The notes under the pieces: generated by a model | What the model saw: only the letters and a program-made list of their open reading frames with translations | Database searches by the model: none | What the model was told of the DNA's origin: nothing | Shown here: one piece after another, positions 1 through 9,165 of the stretch | How positions within the stretch are numbered: position 1 is the stretch's first letter | Layout: each line of letters begins with the position of its first letter | Source of the DNA: Collinsella sp. AM33-4BH | GTDB taxonomy: Bacteria > Actinomycetota > Coriobacteriia > Coriobacteriales > Coriobacteriaceae | Direction of reading: 5' to 3' | Length of the DNA stretch: 64,000 nucleotides | Assembly (NCBI RefSeq): GCF_003469205.1 | Contig: NZ_QSIN01000002.1 | Location: 1-64,000 of the forward strand | Translations under genes and position numbers: made by a program

Positions 1-40
1 GCGCTGCATGAGCATGCCCTTCTGGCGCGAGGACCTCTAA
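1..40 (+). CDS. arcA: Arginine deiminase, C-terminal end only (partial)
   Basis: Only the last 12 codons are present, reading in frame from base 2 to the TAA at 38-40. They encode RCMSMPFWREDL. Arginine deiminases (arginine to citrulline and ammonia) end in this way, and the cysteine of the R/H-C-M-x-x-P motif is the catalytic nucleophile of the family. The next gene on the same strand is ornithine carbamoyltransferase, followed by a transporter, which fits an arc operon. With so little sequence the call rests on the motif and the context. Confidence 0.75.
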   Translation, partial: RCMSMPFWREDL

Positions 41-145
41 GTCTTTCCGTTTCCGGTGCGGTCTCCCTACAACCGCACCGGTTTCGCCCGTCAAACGGGC
101 ACCACTAGTATTTGCGTAATTCATTTCTTCGAAAGGATTCGAACC

Positions 146-1141
146 ATGGGTGTTAACCTCTCCGGCCGTAGCTTCCTCAAGCTCCTCGACCTCACCACCG
201 AGGAGATCGAGTACCTGCTCAAGCTCTCCAAGAACTTCAAGGACATGAAGCGCGCTGGCGTTCCGCACCGCTATCTCGAGGGCAAGAACATCGTCCTGCT
301 CTTCCAGAAGACTTCCACCCGTACCCGCTGCGCCTTCGAGGTCGGCGGCATGGATTTGGGCATGGGCGTCACCTACCTCGATCCGGGTTCGTCGCAGATG
401 GGCAAGAAGGAGTCCATCGAGGACACCGCCCGCGTTCTCGGCCGCATGTATGACGGCATCGAGTTCCGTGGCTTTGCCCAGGACGACGTCGAGGAGCTTG
501 CCGCTAAGTCCGGCGTGCCCGTCTGGAACGGTCTGACCACCGAGTGGCACCCCACTCAGATGCTCGCCGACATCCTGACCGTCCAGGAGAACTTCAACTA
601 CGACATCAAGGGCAAGACCCTCGTCTTCATGGGCGACTGCAAGAACAACGTCGCTCGCTCCCTCATGGTCGTCTGCTCCAAGCTCGGCATGAACTTCGTG
701 GCCTGCGGCCCCGAGGAGTGCATGCCCGCTGACGACGTCATCGAGGCCTGCAAGCCCATCGCTGAGGCCAACGGCTGCACCATCAAGCTGACCACCGACG
801 TCAAGGACGGCGTCACCGGTGCCGACGTTATCTACACCGACGTGTGGGTCTCCATGGGCGAGCCTGACGAGGTCTGGGCCGAGCGCATCGCTCAGCTCAC
901 CCCGTATCGTGTCACCTCCGAGGTCATGGCTATGGCCAACCCGGGTGCCATCTTCCTGCACTGCCTGCCCAGCTTCCACGACACCAACACCACCATTGGC
1001 GCCGAGAAGTGCGAGCAGTTCGGCATCACCGAGCAGGAGGTCACCGACGAGGTCTTCGAGAGCCCCGCTTCCAAGGTCTTCGACGAGGCCGAGAACCGCA
1101 TGCACACCATCAAGGCTGTCATGTACGCCACGCTCAAGTAA
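146..1141 (+). CDS. arcB: Ornithine carbamoyltransferase (catabolic)
   Basis: The 331-residue product interconverts citrulline plus phosphate with ornithine plus carbamoyl phosphate, in the cytoplasm. The carbamoyl-phosphate motif STRTR is at residues 57-61. The ornithine-binding SMG is at 236-238 and the HCLP motif at 272-275, all normal for the family and its length. The reading frame extends upstream to a GTG at 56, but ATG 146 is preceded by GAAAGGA at the right distance and gives the standard N-terminus. Its place between arcA and a YfcC-type carrier, away from argG and argH, argues for a catabolic role in arginine fermentation. Confidence 0.95.
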   Translation: MGVNLSGRSFLKLLDLTTEEIEYLLKLSKNFKDMKRAGVPHRYLEGKNIVLLFQKTSTRTRCAFEVGGMDLGMGVTYLDPGSSQMGKKESIEDTARVLGRMYDGIEFRGFAQDDVEELAAKSGVPVWNGLTTEWHPTQMLADILTVQENFNYDIKGKTLVFMGDCKNNVARSLMVVCSKLGMNFVACGPEECMPADDVIEACKPIAEANGCTIKLTTDVKDGVTGADVIYTDVWVSMGEPDEVWAERIAQLTPYRVTSEVMAMANPGAIFLHCLPSFHDTNTTIGAEKCEQFGITEQEVTDEVFESPASKVFDEAENRMHTIKAVMYATLK

Positions 1142-1156
1142 GAGCATCTAGCATCT

Positions 1157-1194
1157 CGCTCGGGGTGCATTCCTGCGCACCCCGAGCGCTTTTG
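1157..1194 (+). terminator. Hairpin terminator between arcB and the transporter gene
   Basis: A perfect 12-bp stem (1157-1168 with 1177-1188, loop of 8) is followed by CTTTTGT. It lies only 15 bases past the arcB stop, while the next gene of the presumed operon is about 100 bases away. It may therefore be a partial terminator that sets a lower dose of the transporter. Confidence 0.7.
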
Positions 1195-1288
1195 TCTGGT
1201 AAAAATCTCGCACCGAGCGACATGCACGGCACGGAAGAGCCGCTTCGGGCGAGATCAGTAAATGATTTATGAAGGGGGGATGAGAACT

Positions 1289-2767
1289 ATGACTGAGACC
1301 GCTAAGAAAAAGCGCGGTATGCCTTCATCGTTCACCATTCTTCTTGCTCTGCTGGCAATCGTCGCGGTTGTTACCGTTATCGTCTCCGGTACGTCCGGTG
1401 GCGCGGTTACCGCTGCCCGCCTGAGCGATTTCTGCACCGCCCCGGTCAAGGGCTTCGCTGACGCTCTGCCCGTCTGCCTCTTCGTTATGATCCTCGGTGG
1501 CTTCCTCGGCATGATGACCGAGACCGGCGCCCTGGACAACGGCATTGCCGTTCTGGTGCAGAAGCTTAAGGGCAATGAGATCATGCTCATTCCCGTGCTA
1601 ATGTTCATCTTCTCCCTCGGTGGTACCACCTATGGTATGTGCGAGGAGACCGTTCCCTTCTACGCCCTGCTCGCCGCCACCATGATGGCTGCTGGCTTCG
1701 ACCCTATGGTCGGCGCTGCCACCGTCCTGCTCGGCGCTGGCTGCGGCTGCCTCGGCTCCACGGTTAACCCGTTCGCCGTCGGTGCTGCCGTCGACGCTCT
1801 GACCGGCGTTGGCATTGAGGTCAACCAGTCCATCATCATCGGCCTCGGTGCCGTCCTGTGGATTGTTACCACTGTTATGTCCATCCTCTTCGTCATGAGC
1901 TATGCCAAGAAGGTCAAGGCTGACAAGGGTTCCACCATCCTTTCGATGCAGGAGCTCAAGGACGCCGAAGAGGCTCACGGCAAGGCTGCTTCCGAGGTTC
2001 ACAAAGAGGTCAAGCTCACCGGTCGTCAGAAGGGTGTTCTGATCGCCTTTGCCTTCACCTTCGTCGTCATGATCGTCGGCTTCATCCCGCTGGCCGACCT
2101 CAACGAGGGCGTCGCCAACTTCTTCGATGCTGGCGCTGTCTATGACGCCGACGGTAACGCCATCGTTCAGGGCTGGTCTGCCCTGATCACCGGCCTGCCC
2201 ATTGGCCAGTGGTACTTCGACGAGGCTTCCACCTGGTTCTTCCTCATGGCTGTCCTGATCGGTATCATCGGTGGCCTCTCCGAGAAGCAGATCGTCAACA
2301 CCTTCATCACCGGCGCTGCCGACATGATGTCCGTTGTCCTCGTTATCGCCCTCGCCCGTGGTATTTCCGTCCTCATGGCTAGCACCGGCCTCGACGTCTA
2401 CGTCCTCGACGCTGCCGCCAATGCTCTGGCTGGCCTGTCCGGCGTGATCTTCGCTCCCATGAGCTTCCTGGTCTACTTCGGCCTGTCCTTCCTGATCCCC
2501 TCGACCTCCGGTATGGCTACTGTCTCCATGCCCATCATGGGACCGCTGGCTGTTAAGCTCGGCTTCTCGCCCGAGGTCATGGTTATGATCTTCTCCGCCG
2601 CCATCGGCGTCGTGAACCTGTTCACCCCGACCTCTGGCGCCATCATGGGCGGTCTTGCCCTGGCCAAGATCGAGTGGACGACCTGGCTCAAGTTTGCCCT
2701 TAAGCTTATCGTCGCTCTCTCCGTCGTCTGCGCCATCATCCTGACCGTCGCTTGCGTGATGCTCTAA
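1289..2767 (+). CDS. arcD: YfcC/ArcD-type arginine-ornithine carrier
   Basis: A polytopic membrane protein of 492 residues. It has a hydrophobic first helix after a short charged N-terminus (MTETAKKKRG), a hydrophilic loop at about residues 210-255 and many Gly-rich helices, as in the YfcC / C4-dicarboxylate anaerobic carrier-like family. Proteins annotated ArcD in streptococci belong to this family. Placed after arcA and arcB, it most likely exchanges arginine for ornithine, but the substrate is inferred from context. ATG 1289 is chosen because the purine run GAAGGGGGG ends nine bases before it; ATG 1280 directly abuts the run. Confidence 0.8.
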   Translation: MTETAKKKRGMPSSFTILLALLAIVAVVTVIVSGTSGGAVTAARLSDFCTAPVKGFADALPVCLFVMILGGFLGMMTETGALDNGIAVLVQKLKGNEIMLIPVLMFIFSLGGTTYGMCEETVPFYALLAATMMAAGFDPMVGAATVLLGAGCGCLGSTVNPFAVGAAVDALTGVGIEVNQSIIIGLGAVLWIVTTVMSILFVMSYAKKVKADKGSTILSMQELKDAEEAHGKAASEVHKEVKLTGRQKGVLIAFAFTFVVMIVGFIPLADLNEGVANFFDAGAVYDADGNAIVQGWSALITGLPIGQWYFDEASTWFFLMAVLIGIIGGLSEKQIVNTFITGAADMMSVVLVIALARGISVLMASTGLDVYVLDAAANALAGLSGVIFAPMSFLVYFGLSFLIPSTSGMATVSMPIMGPLAVKLGFSPEVMVMIFSAAIGVVNLFTPTSGAIMGGLALAKIEWTTWLKFALKLIVALSVVCAIILTVACVML

Positions 2768-2831
2768 GTACCCAACGGGTACCCCACGGAAACCTTGACG
2801 ATCCTGTAGAGGATCATCTGGTCATCGTCTG

Positions 2832-2854
2832 TCCGGTGGGGTCAACCCACCGGT
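2832..2854 (+). repeat. Short palindrome in the arcD 3' region
   Basis: CCGGTGGG (2833-2840) and CCCACCGG (2846-2853) form a perfect 8-bp stem with loop GTCAA. No T-run follows. It sits just before the likely terminator of the arc genes and may protect the 3' end of the transcript; the function is unknown. Confidence 0.45.
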
Positions 2855-2869
2855 AGACTCCTACCTTTA

Positions 2870-2906
2870 GCCTCCTCCCGTTCCGTGCGCGGGAGGGGGC
2901 GCTCTT
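2870..2906 (+). terminator. Probable terminator of the arc operon
   Basis: An 11-bp GC-rich stem pairs 2870-2880 with 2890-2900 (one G-T pair, loop of 9) and is followed by GCTCTTATGT, a weak T-tract. It is the strongest hairpin after the transporter gene. Confidence 0.6.
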
Positions 2907-2909
2907 ATG

Positions 2910-3054
2910 TTGCGCGGTTCTACGAACCGCGCAACCAGTTGACGCTGCGCGCCGCCCAGGACGACAATTTGTCATTCAAAAGGTAAAGCATGACCAAAAG
3001 GTCTATGCCTTGCCTTTTTCATGCCAACTTGTACGTCCTGGACGGCGCTCGCTG
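2910..3054 (+). repeat. Structured intergenic element, copy A (two hairpins)
   Basis: A perfect 11-bp hairpin (2910-2920 with 2924-2934) is followed six bases later by GACGCTGC. Next comes a long hairpin whose base pairs 2949-2963 with 3034-3048 (14 of 15) and whose tip is GCAT-GACC-AAAA-GGTC-T-ATGC (2988-3008). TCGCTG follows the base directly. Copy B near position 57900 has the same layout with a different but still complementary sequence, so the structure itself seems to be under selection. It could be a small RNA, a 3'-UTR structure or a non-autonomous mobile repeat. The short open frames here are not convincing genes. Confidence 0.7.
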
Positions 3055-3065
3055 TCCGTCCTCTG

Positions 3066-3240
3066 CCTGCGGCGCTTTCCATTGTTGGTGCGGGGGCACC
3101 TTGCCTACTCTGGCGGGCTTTCGCTGACTTATGCTCAACCTGCGGCGTTGCCATTGTTGGTGCAGGGGGCTGCTTGCTCGTTCTGGCGGGTGCTCGTTGG
3201 GTTTGGCTCTGCCTGCGACGTATTCATCGTTGGTGCCGAG
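3066..3240 (+). repeat. Degenerate 73-bp tandem array, about 2.4 units
   Basis: The motif CCTGCGGCG recurs at 3066 and 3139, and as CCTGCGACG at 3212, exactly 73 bases apart each time. Each copy is followed by a CATTGTTGGTGC or CATCGTTGGTGC block. In the first two units TCTGGCGGG comes about 50 bases into the unit (3110-3118 and 3182-3190). The first unit contains GGCACCTTGC, CTCTGGCGGG and TCGCTGACTT, which closely match the 3' arm of copy B at 57935-57970. The array therefore looks like decayed, duplicated arms of the same repeat family. Reading frames through it are low in complexity and probably not translated. Confidence 0.65.
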
Positions 3241-3349
3241 TGACTTCTTTCCCGTCCCAAATGAGCTACCCCGGGTCCCCGGTGGTTGCGGTAGGCGTGT
3301 TTGGTTGGTGCCTGTTGATGGTTTGGGTATCGGGGAGGGCGGGCTCCGT

Positions 3350-3355
3350 TATAAT
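3350..3355 (+). promoter_or_regulatory. Consensus -10 box before the DUF1846 gene
   Basis: A perfect TATAAT lies 40 bases before ATG 3395. I do not see a good -35 hexamer at 16-18 bases; the nearest T-rich candidates are too far away, so only the -10 is proposed. Confidence 0.5.
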
Positions 3356-3394
3356 CGCCTAGAACATTAAATGGAAACGGGACGGGAGCCATAT

Positions 3395-4876
3395 ATGCGC
3401 CAGGGTTTCGACAATGCGAAGTATATCGAGCTGCAGGCTGCTCACATTAAGGAGCGCATCTCGCAGTTTGGCGGCAAGCTGTATTTGGAGTTTGGCGGCA
3501 AGCTGTTTGACGACTATCACGCGAGCCGCGTGCTGCCGGGTTTTGAGCCGGATAGCAAGTTTCGCATGCTCAAGAGCATAGCCGACGACGTCGAGGTCAT
3601 CATCGCCATTAACGCGAACCACATCGAGAAGAACAAGGCTCGCGGTGACCTGGGCATTACCTATGACGAGGACGTTTTGCGCCTGGTTGACCTGTTCCGC
3701 GGCAACGGCTTTGCCGTCGCGGCTGTGGTTATCACCCAGTACGCCGGCCAGCCTGCTGCCGATGTGTTCCGCAACCGCCTGAACGCGCTCGGTATTCCCG
3801 CCAAGCTGCACTATCCCATCGAGGGGTATCCGCACGATGTCGATCTGATCGTGTCCGACGATGGCTACGGCAAGAACGAGTTCGTCGAGACCACGCGTCC
3901 GCTCGTTGTCGTGACGGCACCCGGCCCCGGCTCGGGCAAGCTCGCCACTTGCCTCTCGCAGCTGTATCACGAGCATAAGCACGGTACCGCCGCCGGCTAT
4001 GCCAAGTTTGAGACCTTCCCGGTCTGGAATCTTCCTCTGACGCATCCGGTCAATATTGCCTACGAGGCCGCCACGGCTGACCTCGACGACGCCAATATCA
4101 TCGATTCGTTCCACCTTGAGGCCTACAACAAGACCACGGTCAACTACAACCGCGACGTCGAGGCCTTCCCGGTAGTCCGTGCCCTGATGGAAAAGATCCT
4201 GGGCAAGAGCCCCTACCAGAGCCCTACGGACATGGGCGTCAATATGGTCGGCTTTGCCATCACCGATGACGATGCCTGCCGCGACGCTTCCAAGATGGAG
4301 ATCGTCCGCCGCTACTTTACCGCGGTCGAAAATGTGCGCCGTACCGGCGTGGGCGATGAGCAAGTCGACCGTCTCAAGATTATTATGAAGAAAGCCGGCA
4401 TCGATAAGAACTACTCACCGGCGCGCTCGGCGGCCCTCACCAGGGAGCAGCTGACGGGTGGTCCCGTGGGTGCCATGGTCATGCCGGACGGTTCTGTGGT
4501 GACCGGTAAGACCTCAACGCGCCTGGGTGCCGCGAGCTCGCTGATCATGAACGCTCTCAAGCATGTCTCGGGCGTGGACCTAGAGCTCGAAGTCATCAGC
4601 GACGAGGCGATTGAGCCCATCAGCAAGCTCAAGACGCATTTCCTGGGTAGCAAAAACCCTCGCCTCCATACCGACGAGACGCTTATGGCGCTGTCGATCA
4701 CCTCGGCCACGAGTGAGACGGCCGCTCGCGTCCTTTCGGGCCTGGAGCAGCTGCGCGGTTGCGATGCCTTCTTTAGCGTGATTATCTCGCCGACGGACGA
4801 GACGGTACTGCGCAAACTGGGTATCAACGTGTGCTGCGAGCCCAAGTTTGAGCGCCGCGGTTTCTTCCACCGCTAA
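3395..4876 (+). CDS. DUF1846 (UPF0371) family protein
   Basis: A 493-residue protein that I recognise as DUF1846 from its N-terminus (MRQGFDNAKY, then FGGKLYLEFGGKLFDD). Family length is about 500. A glycine-rich, P-loop-like segment APGPGSGK lies at residues 175-182, so nucleotide binding is plausible, but the biochemical function is not established. ATG 3395 is preferred because GGGAG lies six bases upstream; the frame extends to ATG 3371, which has no clear ribosome site. The gene stands alone, with its own -10 box before it and a strong terminator after it. Confidence 0.85.
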   Translation: MRQGFDNAKYIELQAAHIKERISQFGGKLYLEFGGKLFDDYHASRVLPGFEPDSKFRMLKSIADDVEVIIAINANHIEKNKARGDLGITYDEDVLRLVDLFRGNGFAVAAVVITQYAGQPAADVFRNRLNALGIPAKLHYPIEGYPHDVDLIVSDDGYGKNEFVETTRPLVVVTAPGPGSGKLATCLSQLYHEHKHGTAAGYAKFETFPVWNLPLTHPVNIAYEAATADLDDANIIDSFHLEAYNKTTVNYNRDVEAFPVVRALMEKILGKSPYQSPTDMGVNMVGFAITDDDACRDASKMEIVRRYFTAVENVRRTGVGDEQVDRLKIIMKKAGIDKNYSPARSAALTREQLTGGPVGAMVMPDGSVVTGKTSTRLGAASSLIMNALKHVSGVDLELEVISDEAIEPISKLKTHFLGSKNPRLHTDETLMALSITSATSETAARVLSGLEQLRGCDAFFSVIISPTDETVLRKLGINVCCEPKFERRGFFHR

Positions 4877-4895
4877 ACCTGGATAAATTGGTCTG

Positions 4896-4936
4896 AAAGG
4901 GGCGCATCGGATATACATTCGGTGTGCCCCTTTTAT
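4896..4936 (+). terminator. Intrinsic terminator after the DUF1846 gene
   Basis: A 14-bp stem (4896-4909 with 4920-4933, a few G-T pairs) starts with AAAGGGGC and ends with GCCCCTTTT, giving both an A-run and a T-run. It begins 19 bases after the stop codon. Confidence 0.85.
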
Positions 4937-5125
4937 CAACAAAGCCACCGTTTAACCTAAAATTAGCCCGTTTACCTGCCTATAAGCGATTTGCGCGGTA
5001 TACAATAACGCTAACTGTTTCATCCTTTGCGGGGGATGCCGCATGATGGATGTTGCCGGCCATCGTGGGGTGTGCCGGTCGTGCACGGTGCAGGCGATGC
5101 CCGTGCTCGGTTTGAGGAGGCTGCT

Positions 5126-5464
5126 ATGGCGGGCAAGGGTCGTGCGAGTGTCAACGATATGAAGCGTGTCGAGGTGCTGGTGTTGATGGAGATCGACCAG
5201 CAAACCGAAGACAATGGCGGGCCGTATGGTTTCTCGCGCAAAACGCTTGCCGAGCGCGTGGGGGTTTCGCCGTATCGTGCCCGCGCCGCAATCGATCGCT
5301 TGGATTCCGAAGGCATGATTGTTGTTGTCTCGCGTTATAGTGACGACGGCGGTCAGCTTGCAAATGGCATTTGCCTCACCGAACATGGCAAGTGGTATCT
5401 TGAGGGTGTCCGTACCGGCATGCTCGTTCAAGAAATGCTCGAGGGCGAGGTTGCTGATCGATAG
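5126..5464 (+). CDS. Small winged-helix transcriptional regulator
   Basis: A 112-residue basic protein. Residues about 34-60 (FSRKTLAERVGVSPYRARAA) look like a helix-turn-helix, followed by a wing (DSEGMIVVVSRYSDDGG) and the 'CLTEHGKWYLEG' helix typical of MarR/PadR-like winged helices. A DNA-binding role is likely; target and ligand are unknown. ATG 5126 is chosen because GAGGAGG lies five bases upstream. A TACAAT at 5001-5006 could be the -10 of its promoter. It lies just before pyrG, but a terminator separates the two, so no operon is implied. Confidence 0.75.
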   Translation: MAGKGRASVNDMKRVEVLVLMEIDQQTEDNGGPYGFSRKTLAERVGVSPYRARAAIDRLDSEGMIVVVSRYSDDGGQLANGICLTEHGKWYLEGVRTGMLVQEMLEGEVADR

Positions 5465-5488
5465 CAGCATGTAACCCTTGCCATAGCG

Positions 5489-5522
5489 ACGCCGCTTGGG
5501 AAACTGGGCGGCGTTTTGTTTC
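5489..5522 (+). terminator. Terminator after the winged-helix gene
   Basis: ACGCCGC (5489-5495) pairs with GCGGCGT (5508-5514) across a 12-base loop, followed by TTTGTTT. Confidence 0.75.
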
Positions 5523-5636
5523 AAGATTGAGAAATGCAATCGCATGCGAGAAAAATTGCGAACGGTCCGCGGCGCGAGTATTACAATGAAGACCCGTAAG
5601 ATGTGGATAAACAACTTCTACGGGAAGTGCAGGTAA

Positions 5637-7304
<1,668 letters not shown>

Positions 7305-7306
7305 GG

Positions 7307-8248
7307 GTGCCGGCGAACAAAGAACATACCGAAGCTACTCCCTCGTCGCTCGCCGTGGCGGCGGGGGAGTATCTCGATTACCTCGCGGTCGAGCGGGGTT
7401 TGGCGCGCAACACGATTGCGGCCTATCGTCGTGACCTGACGACGTACTGCGCCTATCTGGAGCGGGCGGGTATTGTGTCTTTTGAAGAGGTGACCCGTCA
7501 GGTCGTGGAGGGCTTTGTCGCCGACCGTCGCGATGGGGGCTATTCCGATGCCTCGGTGGAGCGTGCGCTTGCGGCAGTGAAGGGCCTGCATGCCTTTTTG
7601 GTGCGCGATGGGGCTGTGGCCCAAAATCCAACGGCGGCGTTGCGCCTGCCTAAAAAGGCTGAGCGTTTGCCGGAGTATCTATCGGTGGAGGATGTCTCGG
7701 CGCTGCTCGATCAAGACTTCCCCGAGGGCGAGATGGGCTTGCGCGACCATGCCATCTTGGAAGTGCTCTACGGATGCGGTTTGCGTGTGAGCGAGTTGGT
7801 GGGGCTCGATGTGGGCGATATCCATATCGACGATGGCTTTGTGCTCGTTCGCGGTAAGGGCTCAAAGGAACGCCTGTCCCCGCTGGTGGGAAGCGCGGCG
7901 CGAGCTCTGACGCTCTATGTAACTGAGGGGCGTTCTCGCTTGGCGGCCCATTCCCGCGGAACCGAGACCTCGGCGGTCTTTTTAAATAAGAACGGCCGCC
8001 GTCTGTCGCGCCAGGGCATCCATGCCATCTGTGAGCGCTACGGGCACCAGGTGGGACTGGTGGGACTCCATCCCCATACGCTGCGTCACTCCTTTGCCAC
8101 CCATATGCTTGCGGGCGGCGCAGACCTCCGTGTGCTGCAGGAGATCTTGGGACATGCCGATATATCGACCACGCAGGTCTACACGCATGTCGATCGTACG
8201 CAACTGACCGAGGTCTATCTGGCGGCGCACCCGCTGGCGCATCGTTAA
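7307..8248 (+). CDS. xerD: Tyrosine recombinase, XerD-like
   Basis: A 313-residue site-specific recombinase, probably part of the Xer system that resolves chromosome dimers at dif. The SAM-like core-binding domain is N-terminal (residues about 20-110). The catalytic set is visible: R160 (GLRVSEL), a lysine in GKGSKER, H257 and R260 (HTLRH), H283 (LGHADI) and the nucleophile Y292 (VYTHV). The GTG at 7307 is taken as the start, since it gives the usual length and follows the pyrG stop directly; the frame stays open further upstream inside pyrG. XerC is the alternative name; I cannot separate XerC from XerD by eye. Confidence 0.88.
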   Translation: MPANKEHTEATPSSLAVAAGEYLDYLAVERGLARNTIAAYRRDLTTYCAYLERAGIVSFEEVTRQVVEGFVADRRDGGYSDASVERALAAVKGLHAFLVRDGAVAQNPTAALRLPKKAERLPEYLSVEDVSALLDQDFPEGEMGLRDHAILEVLYGCGLRVSELVGLDVGDIHIDDGFVLVRGKGSKERLSPLVGSAARALTLYVTEGRSRLAAHSRGTETSAVFLNKNGRRLSRQGIHAICERYGHQVGLVGLHPHTLRHSFATHMLAGGADLRVLQEILGHADISTTQVYTHVDRTQLTEVYLAAHPLAHR

Positions 8249-8283
8249 CACATCGCTGACCTGCATATTTATAAATACTAAAG

Positions 8284-8351
8284 GGGACGGGCCCCAGATT
8301 GCCGAGACGCACTTTTGCGCGCATGGGCAATCTGGGGCCCGTCCCATTTTT
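8284..8351 (+). terminator. GGGGAC-type palindrome acting as the xerD terminator
   Basis: A perfect 20-bp inverted repeat (8284-8303 with 8326-8345) encloses a 22-base loop and is followed by ATTTTTC. The arm begins GGGACGGGCCCC, with an extra G at 8283. It works as an intrinsic terminator on paper, but the arm is far longer than needed and shares its GGGGAC head with palindromes near 38440 and 58000. Confidence 0.7.
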
Positions 8352-8512
8352 CGTTAGACACCGATGCGGCGGTGGGCCGTGTGTACCGTGGGTGGGGGAG
8401 TTTGGGGGCGATGTGAACGGCGTGTAAAGGGACGTAAAAATCGCCTCAAGGTCAACTTGAAGGTTGAGGTTCGCGGGTGTGGTTCTACAGGTGGCATCCC
8501 GCCTTTGCTGCA

Positions 8513-8530
8513 AACACAACATATTGTGTT
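8513..8530 (+). promoter_or_regulatory. AACACAA-4-TTGTGTT palindrome upstream of mraZ
   Basis: A perfect 7-bp inverted repeat with a 4-base spacer, about 100 bases before the mraZ promoter. The size is typical of an operator, but no regulator can be assigned. The surrounding stretch 8352-8560 otherwise holds no gene that I can support. Confidence 0.35.
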
Positions 8531-8565
8531 TTCGAACATATGCTCGGGGGTGTTTTACAACATAT

Positions 8566-8606
8566 TGGGGGTGGAATGGTGGGGAGGGGTGGGGGAAGGG
8601 GTGGGG
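8566..8606 (+). promoter_or_regulatory. Cluster of TGGGG boxes, likely MraZ operator
   Basis: TGGGG occurs at 8566, 8580, 8590 and 8602, and again at 8622 inside the promoter spacer; the pair 8580/8590 is exactly 10 bases apart. MraZ of E. coli binds TGGGN direct repeats at 10-base spacing upstream of its own gene. The position just upstream of a good promoter and of mraZ makes autoregulation the natural reading. Confidence 0.55.
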
Positions 8607-8613
8607 AAAGGTG

Positions 8614-8642
8614 TTGAAAAATGGGGCGGTTCCCCATATTAT
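8614..8642 (+). promoter_or_regulatory. Promoter of the division and cell wall cluster
   Basis: TTGAAA (8614-8619) and TATTAT (8637-8642) are separated by exactly 17 bases, 69 bases before the mraZ start. The spacer contains a small perfect palindrome, ATGGGG-CGGTT-CCCCAT (8621-8637), that overlaps a TGGGG box. Confidence 0.65.
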
Positions 8643-8710
8643 TGATGACGTCGACAGGCGGGGTGGTTCCCCGCGTACGTGCCATCTGAGTAACCGAGGG
8701 GAGGGCGCAC

Positions 8711-9145
8711 ATGGGAATGACTGGTGCATACGAGCGCAATCTCGATGCAAAAGGTCGTCTGTCCCTGCCTGCACCCCTTCGCGAGGAGCTTGGAGAGCAC
8801 GTTCGCGTGTTCAAAGCCCTGGATGTCGATGCTCTGTACGTGTTCTCTGCCGAGGCCTTCGATAAGTGGGTCGAAGGACTCTTCGCGGGTCGTGAGGGCC
8901 ACGAGGGTTTTAACCCGCGTGACATTAACGACCAGAAGCTCATGAGGGCGATCAACAAGCGCACCACGTCGATGGATGTGGACAGCGCCGGTCGTATCGG
9001 TCTTTCCGAGTCTCTCCGCAAGCAGGCGAACCTCGACCGCGAGGTCACGGTTGTGGGCAACTACGACCACCTTGAGGTTTGGGATCGCGCCGCGGCCGAT
9101 GAGGACGATGACGATGAGGCCCTGCTGGACCTCTTCTTCTCGTAA
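8711..9145 (+). CDS. mraZ: Transcriptional regulator / cell division protein MraZ
   Basis: A 144-residue protein with two SpoVT-AbrB-like repeats. Each carries the D-x-x-G-R signature: LDAKGRLSLP near residues 11-20 and VDSAGRIGLS near 88-97. The C-terminus is very acidic (a run of Asp/Glu). MraZ proteins form rings that bind DNA upstream of their own operon and repress the dcw genes. The start is clear, with GAGGGGAGGG before ATG 8711. It is the first gene of the cluster and is followed 20 bases later by rsmH. Confidence 0.95.
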   Translation: MGMTGAYERNLDAKGRLSLPAPLREELGEHVRVFKALDVDALYVFSAEAFDKWVEGLFAGREGHEGFNPRDINDQKLMRAINKRTTSMDVDSAGRIGLSESLRKQANLDREVTVVGNYDHLEVWDRAAADEDDDDEALLDLFFS

Positions 9146-9165
9146 GGGCAAGGCACGGGTAACGG

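Noticed and set aside
3010..3370. Short frames in the gap before the DUF1846 gene
   Set aside because: They run through the tandem repeat, overlap one another and have no ribosome site or recognisable motif.
8352..8700. Frames of 90-130 codons upstream of mraZ
   Set aside because: They cross the promoter and operator region and show biased, repeat-driven composition (runs of Gly, Val and Trp).
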